From Rhynchospora pubera (Eukaryota > Streptophyta > Magnoliopsida > Poales > Cyperaceae), in assembly GCA_028095005.1 (NCBI GenBank), contig CM051459.1, positions 199,803,902 through 199,867,901 on the forward strand: DNA of 64,000 nt. The letters are read 5' to 3'. Both the position numbers and the translations under genes were made by a program. The notes under the pieces were generated by a model, which had not been told where the DNA came from, ran no database searches, and saw only the letters and a program-made list of their open reading frames with translations. Every line of letters starts with the position of its first letter. Within the stretch, counting starts at the first letter, position 1. This document shows positions 44,821-56,521 of this stretch, piece after piece.

Positions 44821-46187
44821 TCGTTCGTACATCTATGCTGAAATCTGATCGTCAACTTTTATCCTCTTTATAGACTATCCAATGCCTCTCTCTGCCCGAC
44901 CCAACCGTCTCTCTCTACCTCCTCCGCTAACCTTGCACACCCATCCTTTCTTTCACCGGTCTCTACGCCTCCCCATCCCTTCTTTCACATGCCTTCCCAC
45001 ATCTTCTTCTCTGCAAAAAGATCGTCTCTCCATATGCTTCCCTCTTAATTTCTTTCTTCTCTATACTGTCAACAATACTGCTGCCGCCTCTTTGGCTGTA
45101 ATAAATATTAATGGAGGTATTCATTTTCATCTATTCCTTAAAAATTAGGTCTACATCTTGACTGTATCGATCGGTACATTGGCTTCCTGCTTAATTGATT
45201 TTGACAATTATTTTTTCAGTTCAATAAGCATTGAGTTTTGTATTGTCTGTTGTTCTGTGTTTCCCTACATCGCAAACGGTATTTGAAGATGCACGTATTT
45301 AACATACATTTTCATAATATGCGAAGTGACGAAGTCCAGCTATTTATGATAGGATTGACAATGTTGTAAGTAAGGAAAGAAAAAAAAAACTTTTTCTGAA
45401 CTAAAATCAATTAATTGAATGATGAAAATGAAGAAATGGGCTAAAATCAGCCACGACTGACGGATGCAACCATCAGCTGCGATCAAATCTCAATTTTTGA
45501 GATTCTAACAGTCGATTCGAACCATTCAATGTGTTCCCCATATTGAAATCTCGTTGGAGACAAAATTTTATATTTTTCTGAAATTTTTTAGTATTTGTTT
45601 GATATTTTACAAAGTTCTTAATTTAAACAATTCTAAACCCTTCAATAACTATGATTTTTTAAAATCTCAAACAAATACTAAATAATTTCAGAAAAATATA
45701 AAATTTTGTCTCCAACGAGATTTCAATATGGAGAACACATTGAACGGTTCGGATCGACTATTAGAATCTCAAAAATTGAGATTTGATCGTAGCTGACGGT
45801 TGCATCCATCAGTCGTGGCTGATTTTAGCCCATCTCGAAAATGAATATCCCCATTCCAAATCGTGACTGTGAAAAATGACCAGTAATTGTAACATTGTCA
45901 AATCAATAATTACAATTTTTCAATAATAACTATAAATTAATTTCATAGAAAACCAAACACCATAACAAAAGGAAATGAAAAAATAATATAATTTAAATTA
46001 ATTAAATATTAAATCATACTAGAAATTTTACCGCCACCTGATAATAATATCCTGCGGCATCTACTTATTTAATCATTTCCAAAAAAAATTTATTTCTTGT
46101 AGTAAAATCAAGAAAATTGACAAAGAAATTCAAATTATTCTCTATCTAAAAAACATAACGCAGCAAAGCTGCGACTACTGCGCCCAG
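44821..46187 (+). mobile_element. Helitron specific to duplication copy B
   Basis: Copy A reads through TTGACAAATTTGAT then AATAATAAT (about 33563-33590). In copy B the matching GCGACAATCTGAA is followed at 44821 by TCGTTCGTACATC, and the homologous TAATAATAAA resumes at 46188. The right end has a perfect 6-bp hairpin (CGCAGC-AAA-GCTGCG, 46159-46173), then ACTACTGCGC and CCAG before T. A 5' TC, a 3' hairpin and A/T insertion mark a Helitron. The terminal CCAG departs from the usual CTAG/CTRR. A CT-rich open frame (44882-45148) may be captured sequence; no Rep/helicase is present. Confidence 0.75.
45433..45836. mobile_element. Foldback Mutator-like MITE nested in the Helitron
   Basis: Arms GAAATGGGCTAAAATCAGCC and, reverse-complemented, GAGATGGGCTAAAATCAGCC pair along nearly the entire 404 bp. 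Perfect 9-bp TSDs GAAAATGAA lie at 45424-45432 and 45837-45845. The inner arms share ATATTGAAATCTC with the 28229 family, so the two may be related subfamilies. Confidence 0.9.
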
Positions 46188-47250
46188 TAATAATAAAGGA
46201 ACGATATAGAGCCGACGAATATGGACGAAGCTCCCGCCATTATGGCGTCTTGCTTGTGTTGTAAACTTGTAATATTAAAAAGTTGATTAGATGATTTAAC
46301 ACGGTGAAATAAAATTCAATTGTTACTTTGCCATCGAGAGAGAAGGGATTTTAATTTTAAAAAATTTTGATGAAAGTAAATGCCACAGTCTCACATTTTA
46401 ATTTTAATGCTGATCTTCTTTAATTCCCCGAAAAAATTTTATAATATCTTATATTTATTTCATACCATATTAAAAGGTCGGAAAATAAATGAATCCAATT
46501 AACTATGATAAAATAAATCTAACATGCATATTTTGTTTACCTTTTGATTTGGTATAAAATAAAGTAATAGATAGAAAATTGTTTAAAAAGTTTTCTCTCA
46601 TAAAAATTAAATAAGATCAATTATTTGAATTCGACGTTTAAATATAAAATTTTTAAAAGAGTGATTTTTTATGATACCAAAATCTTATGGCATTGAAACT
46701 CTATCAAATTCAAACTATTCCGACGTTCCAAAACTCACCTAAAATTTATTGTTCGGCAAAATTTTTGAATCATTATGTTTCCATGAAACTAAATTAAATT
46801 ATAAAATTGAAAAAAAAAATGATGGTGGTGCAGCTAAGCAAGGCACTATGAAATTCTCAATCATTTTGAAATGTTTCCAATTTGTATCATCTTTGACTCG
46901 GCTAGTTCTTTGCACTATGAGCAGCACGTGCTATATGAATTAATTTTCTTTTCTGACGCTCCAATGATATCCGAAAGAAGTTCCAAAAATATTTTATCGT
47001 TTATCCGAACACTTATGAAGTTATTGAAGCAGTCAAGGTTTGGTATAAACAATTATAATTGATTGGGGGATAAGGAAACAACAATTGGCTAGAGTATATC
47101 CTTATAATCTCAGCATCAATTTGGGTCGTCAAAATCAAAGTTCTATGTGGTGGTACGTGTGTGGTACCACATCCTTTTTACTTTGTATAAACTAGCAAAA
47201 TATCCCAATATATGGACAAATAGGGAAACAAGTAGTTAATATTATTTATT
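46188..47250. other. Duplicated segment without a gene (copy B)
   Basis: Matches 33590-34210 and 36230-36530 of copy A. No open frame is conserved between copies. It contains a palindromic GTGGTACGTGTGTGGTACCAC block at 47150-47170, also present in copy A. Confidence 0.6.
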
Positions 47251-47747
47251 TAAGAATATTTTATCATTGACCTTATTATATTATTTACTTGATTATTTAT
47301 TATTATTATATTTTTTATTTCGAAAATCTAAATCGAAAAAATTAAAATCTAAAACAGAATATCAATTGGAGATAGAAATTCAAAATAAAAAACTAATTAA
47401 TTTATTTTGGGTTGGGATCAGAGAGTCTGCTGTCGACGTATCTGTTCTTGATTCACTCAGACTGTTATTTTCATTTTCCGAAATCTGATTAACTAAAGAA
47501 ATTCCTAATTATTTGATTATTTTATTTATTTGTTAAGCCCACAATTATTATTTACTTAATCCTTTGATTAAGTTTCTTTAATTACGGACCAAAAGGCCCA
47601 ACCTCGCTAATTGACTAAGCCTAGTCAATCTGACCAGTTGACTTGAGCCTAGCCTATCGGGTCCGACAGGATTCATTAACCATAAAATTGAATCTGACCC
47701 GCTAACCTTCGCCATCTGCTTAGAAGCCCTTAAACTTTCTATTTCTT

Positions 47748-47844
47748 TTTTTTTTTAAGATAAATTGGAGGTCTAAGCCACCCAACTTATTTTTAATTTA
47801 AATGTCTATGAAAAACTCTCCAGCCGGATTTCGAACCTGCGACC
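47748..47844 (-). mobile_element. tRNA-derived SINE, copy 2, 5'-truncated
   Basis: On the minus strand it starts at AGGTCGCAGGTTCGAAATCC (B box GGTTCGAAATCC), continues through the shared SINE body and ends in an A tail. Perfect 17-bp TSDs (TAAACTTTCTATTTCTT, 47731-47747 and 47845-47861) show a recent retroposition. The A-box half is missing, so it arose from a truncated cDNA. Confidence 0.9.
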
Positions 47845-47861
47845 TAAACTTTCTATTTCTT

Positions 47862-50000
47862 AATATAAATTATAATTTATAAACATGCTCCATATTTGCA
47901 AATATGCATCCCATCAGCACCGTACTAGTACGGTACCAGAGAGAAAATCGACCTGTCAAAGATTGGTACCCGACTTGCGCTAAGTTCATACACAAGTACA
48001 GAGCTTATCCTCAGTGATTGAAGGGAATTAACACAAATATAATCATATATATTGGTTTATTAATCTAATCGCACTCAATAATTGCCACAAAATCTGTTTA
48101 TACTCAACCTCAGGATTACTTACAAAGTTAAGCTGAGTGCATAGCATATCATTTATGGCCTATATCCCTCTTTAATTTGTACACAGACAAATCTCCACTG
48201 TCAATACCAATTGGCATAAACCCTAGTTTCTTTCCAAAATTCAAATTGGCCATCTACTCAAAATTGAACAAACATGTTGAAATTGATTTGAAAGAGGCTA
48301 ATAGTTACCTTAATCTTCACTCTACTTCCCTCATTAGGATTAGTATTCCTAATTATTTTCATTAGTATTTTAATTTATTTTAGTATGGATTTCAATATAG
48401 CTTAAGCTTTGATTTTGCTAGAATTATATAGGCTAATTATAGATACTACACAAGGTAGAAATTTTCTATTCAGATTCGGTTTTACTGTTACACTAAATTT
48501 ATTTTCTTAAAATCATCAATCAATAATGTTTTTATAATAACAAATTATTAATTAACAAATTCCTGGCTGGGTCCTATTTTGTGTATTATTCATTTAGTAC
48601 TATTTTTTTGTTTATTATTTATATTTGCCAATAAACTCGAATTTCAGAATAATCGCGCGTGTGAACCAAAATTAATGATATTTCTATATCCAAACATGAC
48701 TAATTATATTTTCTACACTTGTTTGGGGGAAATTAAAATATTTATAATCCTTTATGACAAAACCATATTCTATCAAATTAATAAAAAATAATATTTTATC
48801 TTATCGTAACAATATTTCTCATTTTCAGTCTGAGCGTTAAGTACTTTTTCTTGTTTTTAAAGATTTTCTAATTTGGTGCAAATAGAGTAATAAATTTTTA
48901 TGCTTTTACTTCTGAAATATTTTACCATGCGTTACATCAATCAAGAAATTAAGCAATTGTCAAGAGGTTATTGGTACAATCTCAGCATCAATTACGGTGG
49001 TCATAGTCAAACTGCGTGCATAATCAGTAACTGAGTTTTCTATTTATACATGACCTGCATCTGCCGTTGGGAAATCCAGCAATAATAATTAAGCTGGTAT
49101 TTGAGATTTGGGAAAAAAAATTTATTTTATTGCAATTTCGTTTAAACATTATATTTACATTTCGGACTTTGTGGTGCTCTCTGGCTTCACCACAAAAAGA
49201 AAGTATATATATCAAGCGTTAACATGTATGGCGCGACGGTGCACGAGATATATTGTTAATCTTAATATGGTCATGTTTGGCAGAGGGAGAGGAGTAAACA
49301 GCCAAGTAGTTTAAGGAGTAGTAAATAATTAATTTATTTTATTTTTCTAATTTTAGATCATGTTTAGCATGAAAATAATGAAGTATATATGGAGTAAAGA
49401 GTAACTAAATAATGATAAACATCTTTTGATCCATGTGGAGTAACTACTCCATCTAAAATGGTAGAGTAATTTATTTCTTACTCCACATTGTTTCACCAAA
49501 TTAAATTATGTTGAAGGAACAAAAGTGAATTAAATGAGTTACTCCACCTTTAATTCTCGGCCTATTAAATTGGTTGTATATGAAGTGCCGTGTAATTATA
49601 AAATAATTTCGTATTGTATCTCAGTCAAATTAAATTGAATAGTTATAAATTTCTATTATTCTTTAATGTTAATCACATATATATAACATAAACTACATTT
49701 TAAATATCAGATGTTAAAACTGAAAATATTTTTGGAGGATTTAAAAAAAATTGTCATATTAATATCATGATCAGAGGATCCGACCATTCAATCATTTAAT
49801 ATGTTAAGCCGCGCAATTCAGATCCGATCCGAAACAACTGTGGGTAAACAGTTGTTTATACAGTATCAGATCCTGGCCGTTCGTTTTTGTTCAAATCAAT
49901 TCATTTCGTCCGATCATATTAGATCTGTCCGTCCATCTGGCGCGTCTGCTCAATCTTTCTAGAGGCGTCTTTTGGGCCTGTGAAGGGTCAATACACTGTG
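47862..50000. other. Intergenic DNA, no gene seen
   Basis: AT-rich with no supported coding frame. 49280-49560 has repeated GGAGTAA/TTACTCC motifs in both orientations and may be a decayed MITE. The 5' end of the Helitron that ends at 54913 could lie here but was not found. Confidence 0.5.
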
Positions 50001-50061
50001 GTCTGTATTACCTCGCTGGCCCCTTTCTTTCTCTTTCTCTTTCTCTTTTCTTTTCTGATCC

Positions 50062-53000
50062 ATGGCGGTCGCCTCTTCTCTAGATAGGGTTTTCGCTAGC
50101 AGATCTGTAACTTCTCGGTTTAGTCCGTCTCCACTGCCGTTGTGGGGCTTCTCATCTCACTCAGAGTTATGCCACCGAGTTCGTTCTTCCTCCTTTTCGA
50201 TCAACAAGCAAGAGAGCAACAATTAGGTACGGATCCTTTGTACACTTCAATTTTAGGTTCCTACAGGTGCGTTCTTTGCTCGGATTTTGTTTTTTCTGCC
50301 TCCATCTCTTTTTTTGTTTCTTTCATTTTTTTTGCGTTCATCTTGGATATTAGAATTTGCTTTGCATCTTGCAATTCATTCCTAAGACATCTGGGAATTT
50401 AATTGTGAGCTCTTTTTCAAAGGTTAGCTTTGTTGATCACAGCAACAGTATTATTTTTTCGATTTGTGCTAGAGAAGATTTATACTCAGATGGTTGGCCA
50501 CATTGTGAGTTTTATTTGCTAAAGTGCCTTCTTTTATTGTTTCCTTAGGCGCTGCGTTTGATTGCTCTTTGTAGCTTCGTCAATTAAAAATACCGACGGA
50601 AGAGTTATTTGCTTAGATACTATACTTATAAAATATCAAGTTTCTCTTTTTTTTTTTCTTTTTGCTCTTTTTTTTATCAATAATTGTTTGCTATTTGGTG
50701 TAAGATCATTAAGCATGGACTGTTTTGTTTTATTTCAGAATTCAATGTTGTTGTCTTTCTGAGGAAATGAATGGATCGTTAATTGAAGATGCTTGCAGCA
50801 ATGAATTATCTACTCTTGAAAGGTGAAAAGCTCTTCTTAAAAAGTTACTATGTACTCTAATTTATAAAAGCAATCAATAAATTATGTAGTCTAATTTGGA
50901 GAGATCTTTGTTGCATTTAGAAGATCCTTCTCTTTAGAGGTGCTTCTTTTTTTGTTACTTTTATTTCACTGCAGCAGAAGATTAAAGGTGCAGCAAGATG
51001 CTACCTACAGAGAGCTCAACTCACATAATCACATGGGTATTTTTTTTCAGGCATAGCAAAGGCTGTTGTTTGCTTTCCATCTCCTCAAGGACGATTGTAT
51101 TTCAGAAAACTGACACAGTAAAGGTATAGTAGTTGTTCTCCTACATAGTTAATGTTTGATGTCTATGGCAACATAAGCTACATAAACATGTTTCCGGCTA
51201 ATAATAGCTTCAAGTGTTTCGTCCTTTTTCCAAAGGGTGTTTTCAATCAAAAACGATGTATATGTGTTTATGCTTTTGGTTGGAACAAGTTGACCATTCA
51301 AATTGATATTTAGCGATTTAGCCTTTAAAAGGAAAATACATTTAGTGATTTTGTTAATATGCATGGTGATCTGTAGCTTTTTATGTACTTAAAAAGGTTT
51401 AGTACAGTTCTTTGCAATATTTCAGAGTCTTGCTGTGTTTGAAGTATGTTCTACCATTTAAATTTTTTTATCTTCAAGAAATACACTTAATCATGCCTTT
51501 CTTTCATTACTTTCAGGACTGAGCAGTGGGCAGTACAGTCACGCAGAAGGACATTTCTCATGGCACATGCTGAGAATAAGAGCACACAGTTCTTTCTGTT
51601 AAAAAATGTAGCGACATAAAAGCAACAAAGGTATCCTATGAGTGATCAAATTTAATATATTTCAGTATTTTTCTTGCTTAGTTTGTAACTCTATCGCCTT
51701 ACTGGTACACAAAAGGCTATGTGGTTGCATGCATAAAATGCTTCACTTTAGGATCCTGGTAAGTTCCTGATGTTATCTTCTGATCATTCTTTGTATATGC
51801 ATGGTTTTCGTCATGCATGATTCTAAAATTATTCGATGCAGTTTTTATTATTCATGCACTTTTCTTGGCGGTTCTTGCAGCTTACTAGAGAGTTCATATT
51901 TTTTCTCATTACAAATACGGATAGAATTTTCTTTTCTCCTTTCACCGAATGCACTATTTAACTCTATTTCATTTTACTGCAACAACAAGCAATCTCGAAA
52001 TAAACCCAGCTTTAAGATGCAGCCCACAACACCAGCACCTATTCTACAACACCGCCTACAACACCGAGCACCAGTCCAGCTCAAACTAAGCTAACCTCAT
52101 ATATTTTATAAACTAAAAAAATGAAGAGGAAAATAATTGCTTGCCCTCATATTCAGTAATGAAACTTTACGGTGCTAATATAGAAAAAAAATATTTATGC
52201 CTAACGTGTGCCGCAAATTGCCTCTGTTCAACACAGCAAAGATCTTGCCCGGGATGGAATACATGAACCGGGTACAACAACAGCCTAAAAAAGACCATTT
52301 TCGGTTACAATCTGACTGAAGACCAAAGGTACATGGTTTTCGTTATCTATACTTCTCCTGTACCATCTTATGGTCACATAGCTAGAATAGCACAACAAAT
52401 TCACCAATGATCATATTTTTATTGTTTATTTTCCAGCATATCTCCTGAGGATAAATAGGCATACTTAGGACATGATGAGCTCGACAAGATCAGGAAAGGC
52501 AAGAAAAAGAAACCGACAGATTTCGCAGACACATCTGATCACCGCCACGACCCGTCCAGGTATGAAATAACCAAAGACCTCACCTAAGTAGTTGAGAATT
52601 TCTTTACAAGTAAAGTGCATCCTCTTTACTAATTTCCTCGTCAAAAACAACCCTTGCAAACCTGTTTCCTTTCTGTCTTACATGCATGTTTTTATTGCAT
52701 GACTCATTTATTGCATGGTCATAGAATTTGAACTGCATCTGGTGATTAGCATGTACACATACCACTGTTGTGTACCATTTGAATTCTATGCCATCTCACA
52801 AGTCACATTATGTTTTGAATGTCTCCGAAGAGATCTGACTATGTTTATGAATTAAGGTTGTAAGTGCTTCATGGAGAAATGAGCATTTCCTGTTTATGTC
52901 CCTTAGAATCATGATAACTATCTCTTTCTGTAATATTTTTTAAATGGTTTATGTATATTATTATTGTTTCTTCAGCAATTGCTATTGGAATCCAGATAAC

Positions 53001-53320
53001 TCTGGTAATGTAACTTACAAAGTGCATCATGAGTCACTGTAAAAATACTGGACTCACATCGACAAGAAGCTAGGGGAAAAGAGTAATTCCTTCCCAATGA
53101 CGACACTTTCATCTTCACTGCTTGCACAAGATGTCAGGTAATATTGGACAAATCTGATTAGCTCAGTGAAGACATTTACATGTTAAAATTTCAACTAAGT
53201 GATTAGTCGTTCACTAATTTCTAGCACAAACGTTTATTATCGGTTCAATGGCAGCTACATTTCACAGGCTGAATATGTCAGACTCTTTGCGTTTTCTCAG
53301 GTATCTTTTATTCTGCTTTC
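50062..53320 (+). pseudogene. Degenerate multi-exon gene or captured gene pieces, unknown
   Basis: A CT-rich leader (50020-50060) precedes an ATG (50062) whose 54 codons are Ser/Arg-rich and could resemble an organelle-targeting peptide (MAVASSLDRVFASRS). TAG then lies exactly at a GTACGG donor. Downstream exon-like islands, often ending in AGG before GT, appear near 50770-50820, 51520-51630, 52230-52330, 52450-52560, 52975-53140 and 53225-53300. The last islands read SNSFPMTTLSSSLLAQD and NVYYRFNGSYISQAEYV. Most islands contain stops. I do not recognise the protein. The pieces lie on the strand of the Helitron 3' end at 54913 and may have been captured by it. Confidence 0.45.
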
Positions 53321-54885
53321 ATTATAGCCAATACAGATCAGTAAATTAAGGCACCATCTACTCTTTCGCATGACAGTTTACTTGGCTTAAACTCTCAATT
53401 ATGAAATTAGGTCATAATCTAAAAATTTTTCAACAACTTTCTCTTTTTGAACTGTTCGCTAAATTTCCCCTTTTCCCTCAGCAGTTGAAACGAAAGAGAA
53501 AGTTGAAACTAAAAAAGACAACAACTCTATACAAGATCCTTAAGTATCCTCAAATGTATTTTTTTGAAGTAAAAACAAATTTAGATGACTCATTCTAATT
53601 ATTTCTATGTATTTCTTTCTAGAAACAAACTTTGATATCGAACTTTATCACATTTGAGATATCAAAGGTGACACTGCCCCATATACTGGCACAATAATTT
53701 AATGCACATAAAAAATCTCACAAATGTAGTTATATTTGATATCAAAGATTAGTAATCGTTTCTTTTATTTTTATAGGTCATAATGAAATTATGGCTGACA
53801 TGTGAGTTTAAGGTAATACTTTAGCGGTGGCCATGGCTGGAGGAATTAGTGGCAGCAGTACGGAGACAGAGCTAGAAGGGGATGAGATCATACCTACAGT
53901 TGCTTGCCTCTCCATTCTCTATTAAAGTGGTAATAAAAGATTATTTACGAACCGTTTATTTAATTGGTTACAATTGGCCGGAATTAAATAGGTAGTCTGT
54001 TGGAGGAATTACTTATAGGTTTTGTTAGATCTAAATTTGCAACTGGTTTGATTGGCTCTATTGCTTGAGCTGAGAAAAAATAGGATGCATAGATTTTTAT
54101 ATAAAAAGCTCTGTTATACTTCTATTAGTTTCATTAGATTTTTATTTTTGCCGGATTGGTTAGTCTATCATATGAATGGCTTTGATTCCTATATTTGCAT
54201 TTCCTTCTATTTGATTGGAAACGATGTTTAAGTAAACATCAATTGACAACAATTTTATATATTTCAAACAAATTTGTAGTGCTGGGAAATCATGATGCAT
54301 AAACATATCAAACTATTTTATTTTTACCTCATTAACCTTACTCCTTATTTGATGGCCACTCATTGTTACAAACTTATAACGTGATTTGCAAATGTACCCG
54401 AGTTTGCAGCACAGCTTGACTGATTGAACTCAACAAAATTTGATGGCCACTTATCTCACTTAATTTGCTCCATTGACTGACTTTCTAATTTGACCCATTG
54501 ATTGCTTACACTTTTTTTTATCTCTATTTCATCCAAATGAGCCTTTTAATTGAACATTTTTATCATTGGAGAAAATAAAAGAGTTTCTTAGCATTTAGTT
54601 CATCTTTTTTCTGTTGAAATTTGTCGAGAAAATATGTTCATTTGTTTGTTTATGCCCCAAAAATTATTTTGGTTTTCTGAAGAAGCAAATGTATAAAAAC
54701 TAAACTACTTTTCCTCTTAACTCTTTCCAGCTTTCTGCAATCAAGGGATATCCTGTAGGATTTATAATTGAGAAATTTATTTTGTTTTCTTTACTCTGTT
54801 ACATTTCGGCATATTGACCAAATCAACCTGCAAATAAAATAAACTGTGTTGCTCAAATTGGACAAAAATTTTGAATCACAAATAG
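53321..54885. other. DNA between gene pieces and Helitron end
   Basis: No gene is seen. A possible last exon-like segment at about 53815-53930 (AGGAATTAGTGGCAGCAG region) has no continuous frame. Confidence 0.45.
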
Positions 54886-54913
54886 GTCGCGCAACGCGCG
54901 ACACCCCGCCTAG
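54886..54913 (+). mobile_element. Helitron 3' terminus
   Basis: A perfect 7-bp stem (GTCGCGC-AAC-GCGCGAC, 54886-54902) is followed by ACCCCGC and CTAG, then T at 54914. This is the canonical Helitron 3' end. The 5' TC end was not identified; it should lie to the left, perhaps before 50 kb. Confidence 0.8.
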
Positions 54914-55001
54914 TATGTATTAATTTCCGAAATGTCGACTTTGTTTTTCTTATTGTGATCTCCCATTCCGAGGAAAATTATACTTCGAGTTCGAGGTATA
55001 A

Positions 55002-55423
55002 GGGGTAGTTTGGATTGTTTAGGAACAGAAGAATAGTTTTTTTTTAAAAAATAACTTCTTTCTAAACATTCAAACAAGTTAGGAATAAAGAGAAGAATAA
55101 TTTTTTTCTAGGAATAGTTTCTTCTTAGAAATAACATTTTCCAACAATTATATATACATAATTTCAACAAAAATAGCTAAATACTAATGACTAAATAAAA
55201 TTTTATGTGCTCTTTAATTAGTACTTTATTTAATATTAAAATAATATTTTTTAATAATTTATTTAAATTAATATCAATTTGCTTATTCAGAACTCACCAT
55301 CTAAACAACATTTTTTTATTTCCGAAATAACACCTTTCCACTCTTTCCAAAGTTACACACTTTTCAATATTTTCTTCCTAAAATCATTATTTCTTTCTTA
55401 TTTTCATACCATCCAAACCGCCC
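55002..55423. mobile_element. Candidate PIF/Harbinger-like MITE
   Basis: Starts GGGGTAGTTTGGATTGTTT after TAA and ends CATCCAAACCGCCC. The ends are imperfect inverted repeats around GTTTGGAT. The TSD at the right is AAA instead of TAA, so the borders may be off by a few bases. Non-coding. Confidence 0.5.
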
Positions 55424-55663
55424 AAAAGGTTGATTTAGTAATCGGCTTTTGGTGGGCTAAATATTAAACCTTCTCTGTTTTCCTCAGATAGTGCTAAAAG
55501 CATTCTGATTATTATTTTGAACTTTATATTAATGAATTGCTGTTTTGAAGCAGCTAATCTGACTGGCTGCAAGGGCAACTTGCACAACCGTGATGTTATT
55601 AATCGGAAGCAGAGGCAGCCATGCATGATTTTACTTGTGCAGCCTTTAAACTTTTCTTGCCTG

Positions 55664-55804
55664 AAGAATCAGCTCTTAATCTAGTGGTAAAGAACAATAC
55701 ATCTCAATTGAGAGGTCACAGGTTCGAAATCCGAGGGTCCTTTATAGATATTTAATTTAAAAATAAGTTGAGAGGCTTGACTCCCAATTTATCTTAAAAA
55801 AAAA
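55664..55804 (+). mobile_element. tRNA-derived SINE, copy 3, full length
   Basis: Has an A box (TAGTGGTAAAG), a B box (GGTTCGAAATC), the shared body (AAAAATAAGTTGAGAGGCTT) and an A tail. Flanking 16-bp repeats AAACTTTTCTTGCCTG and AAACTTCTCTTGCCTG differ at one base (55648-55663 and 55805-55820). It is about 141 bp and the only copy here with both RNA polymerase III boxes. Confidence 0.9.
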
Positions 55805-55820
55805 AAACTTCTCTTGCCTG

Positions 55821-56521
55821 GTCCAACTGGTGCTTCAAGACATTGGCCTGTCTATTTCACCTTTTTGTTTCGGAAGATATGGTGAGAAAGGAACAACAGA
55901 GTGTTTCGTCGTGCTCAGTGCTCACTACTGTGTATGAATGCTATCTTCTGCTACGTTCTATTTCTCAGAATAGCTTGTTATTGCATATTGATGCAGGTTA
56001 AACTTGCATAGTTCTCCTTGTATAATTTTTATGGATTGGTAGGATGATTGTATTATACCCGCGAGTGTAAATGTGTAATTGTTTTGTCATTTCGTAGCTG
56101 CTACAAAGATATCCTGAATATTTCTTTTTTAAAAAAAAAACAAAAACTCCTCTGCATGGCCGTCAGAATTGAAGACATGCACAAATTCACGGCAAGTCGG
56201 CAACTGATCTTGCACAGTTAGCTAGTTCATTTAAAAAAGCATGAATATCAATTGCCAATTATGCCAAATACCAAGCAAGCTTAATCTTTATAACAAATAT
56301 TTCCATACAAATATTTGCATCTGACATCAAACATAAATATGTAATCACGAACATCTCAATCATTTCCATACAAATGACTAAGAATCCAAGATAGTCCGGC
56401 CTTTATTTGATAGATTGCAATACATTAAGCTACAGAGTCTTGATACATAATTATTGGTTCATAACAAGTATACTTAATTATATTATATCCCTCAATTATT
56501 ATTCCAAGCAATGCAACCCCT
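55821..56521. other. Intergenic DNA, no gene seen
   Basis: 3' flank of the fourth PR-1 gene. No supported feature. Confidence 0.55.

Larger units (their letters stand above)
37615..47250. repeat. Segmental duplication, copy B (contains a PR-1 gene)
   Basis: Co-linear with 29559-36540 once copy-specific insertions are removed: the LTR element 37840-42686 and the Helitron 44821-46187. Shared blocks include the PR-1 gene and its flanks, the AT-rich 43.6-44.5 kb and 46.26-46.93 kb segments, and the terminal GTGGTACCACATCC block near 47165. It is in the same orientation as copy A, so this is a direct duplication. Confidence 0.85.

Noticed and set aside
44882..45148. 88-codon CT-rich frame inside the Helitron as a real gene
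   Set aside because: Low-complexity Pro/Ser/Leu composition without recognisable domains. At best a captured leader or exon fragment.
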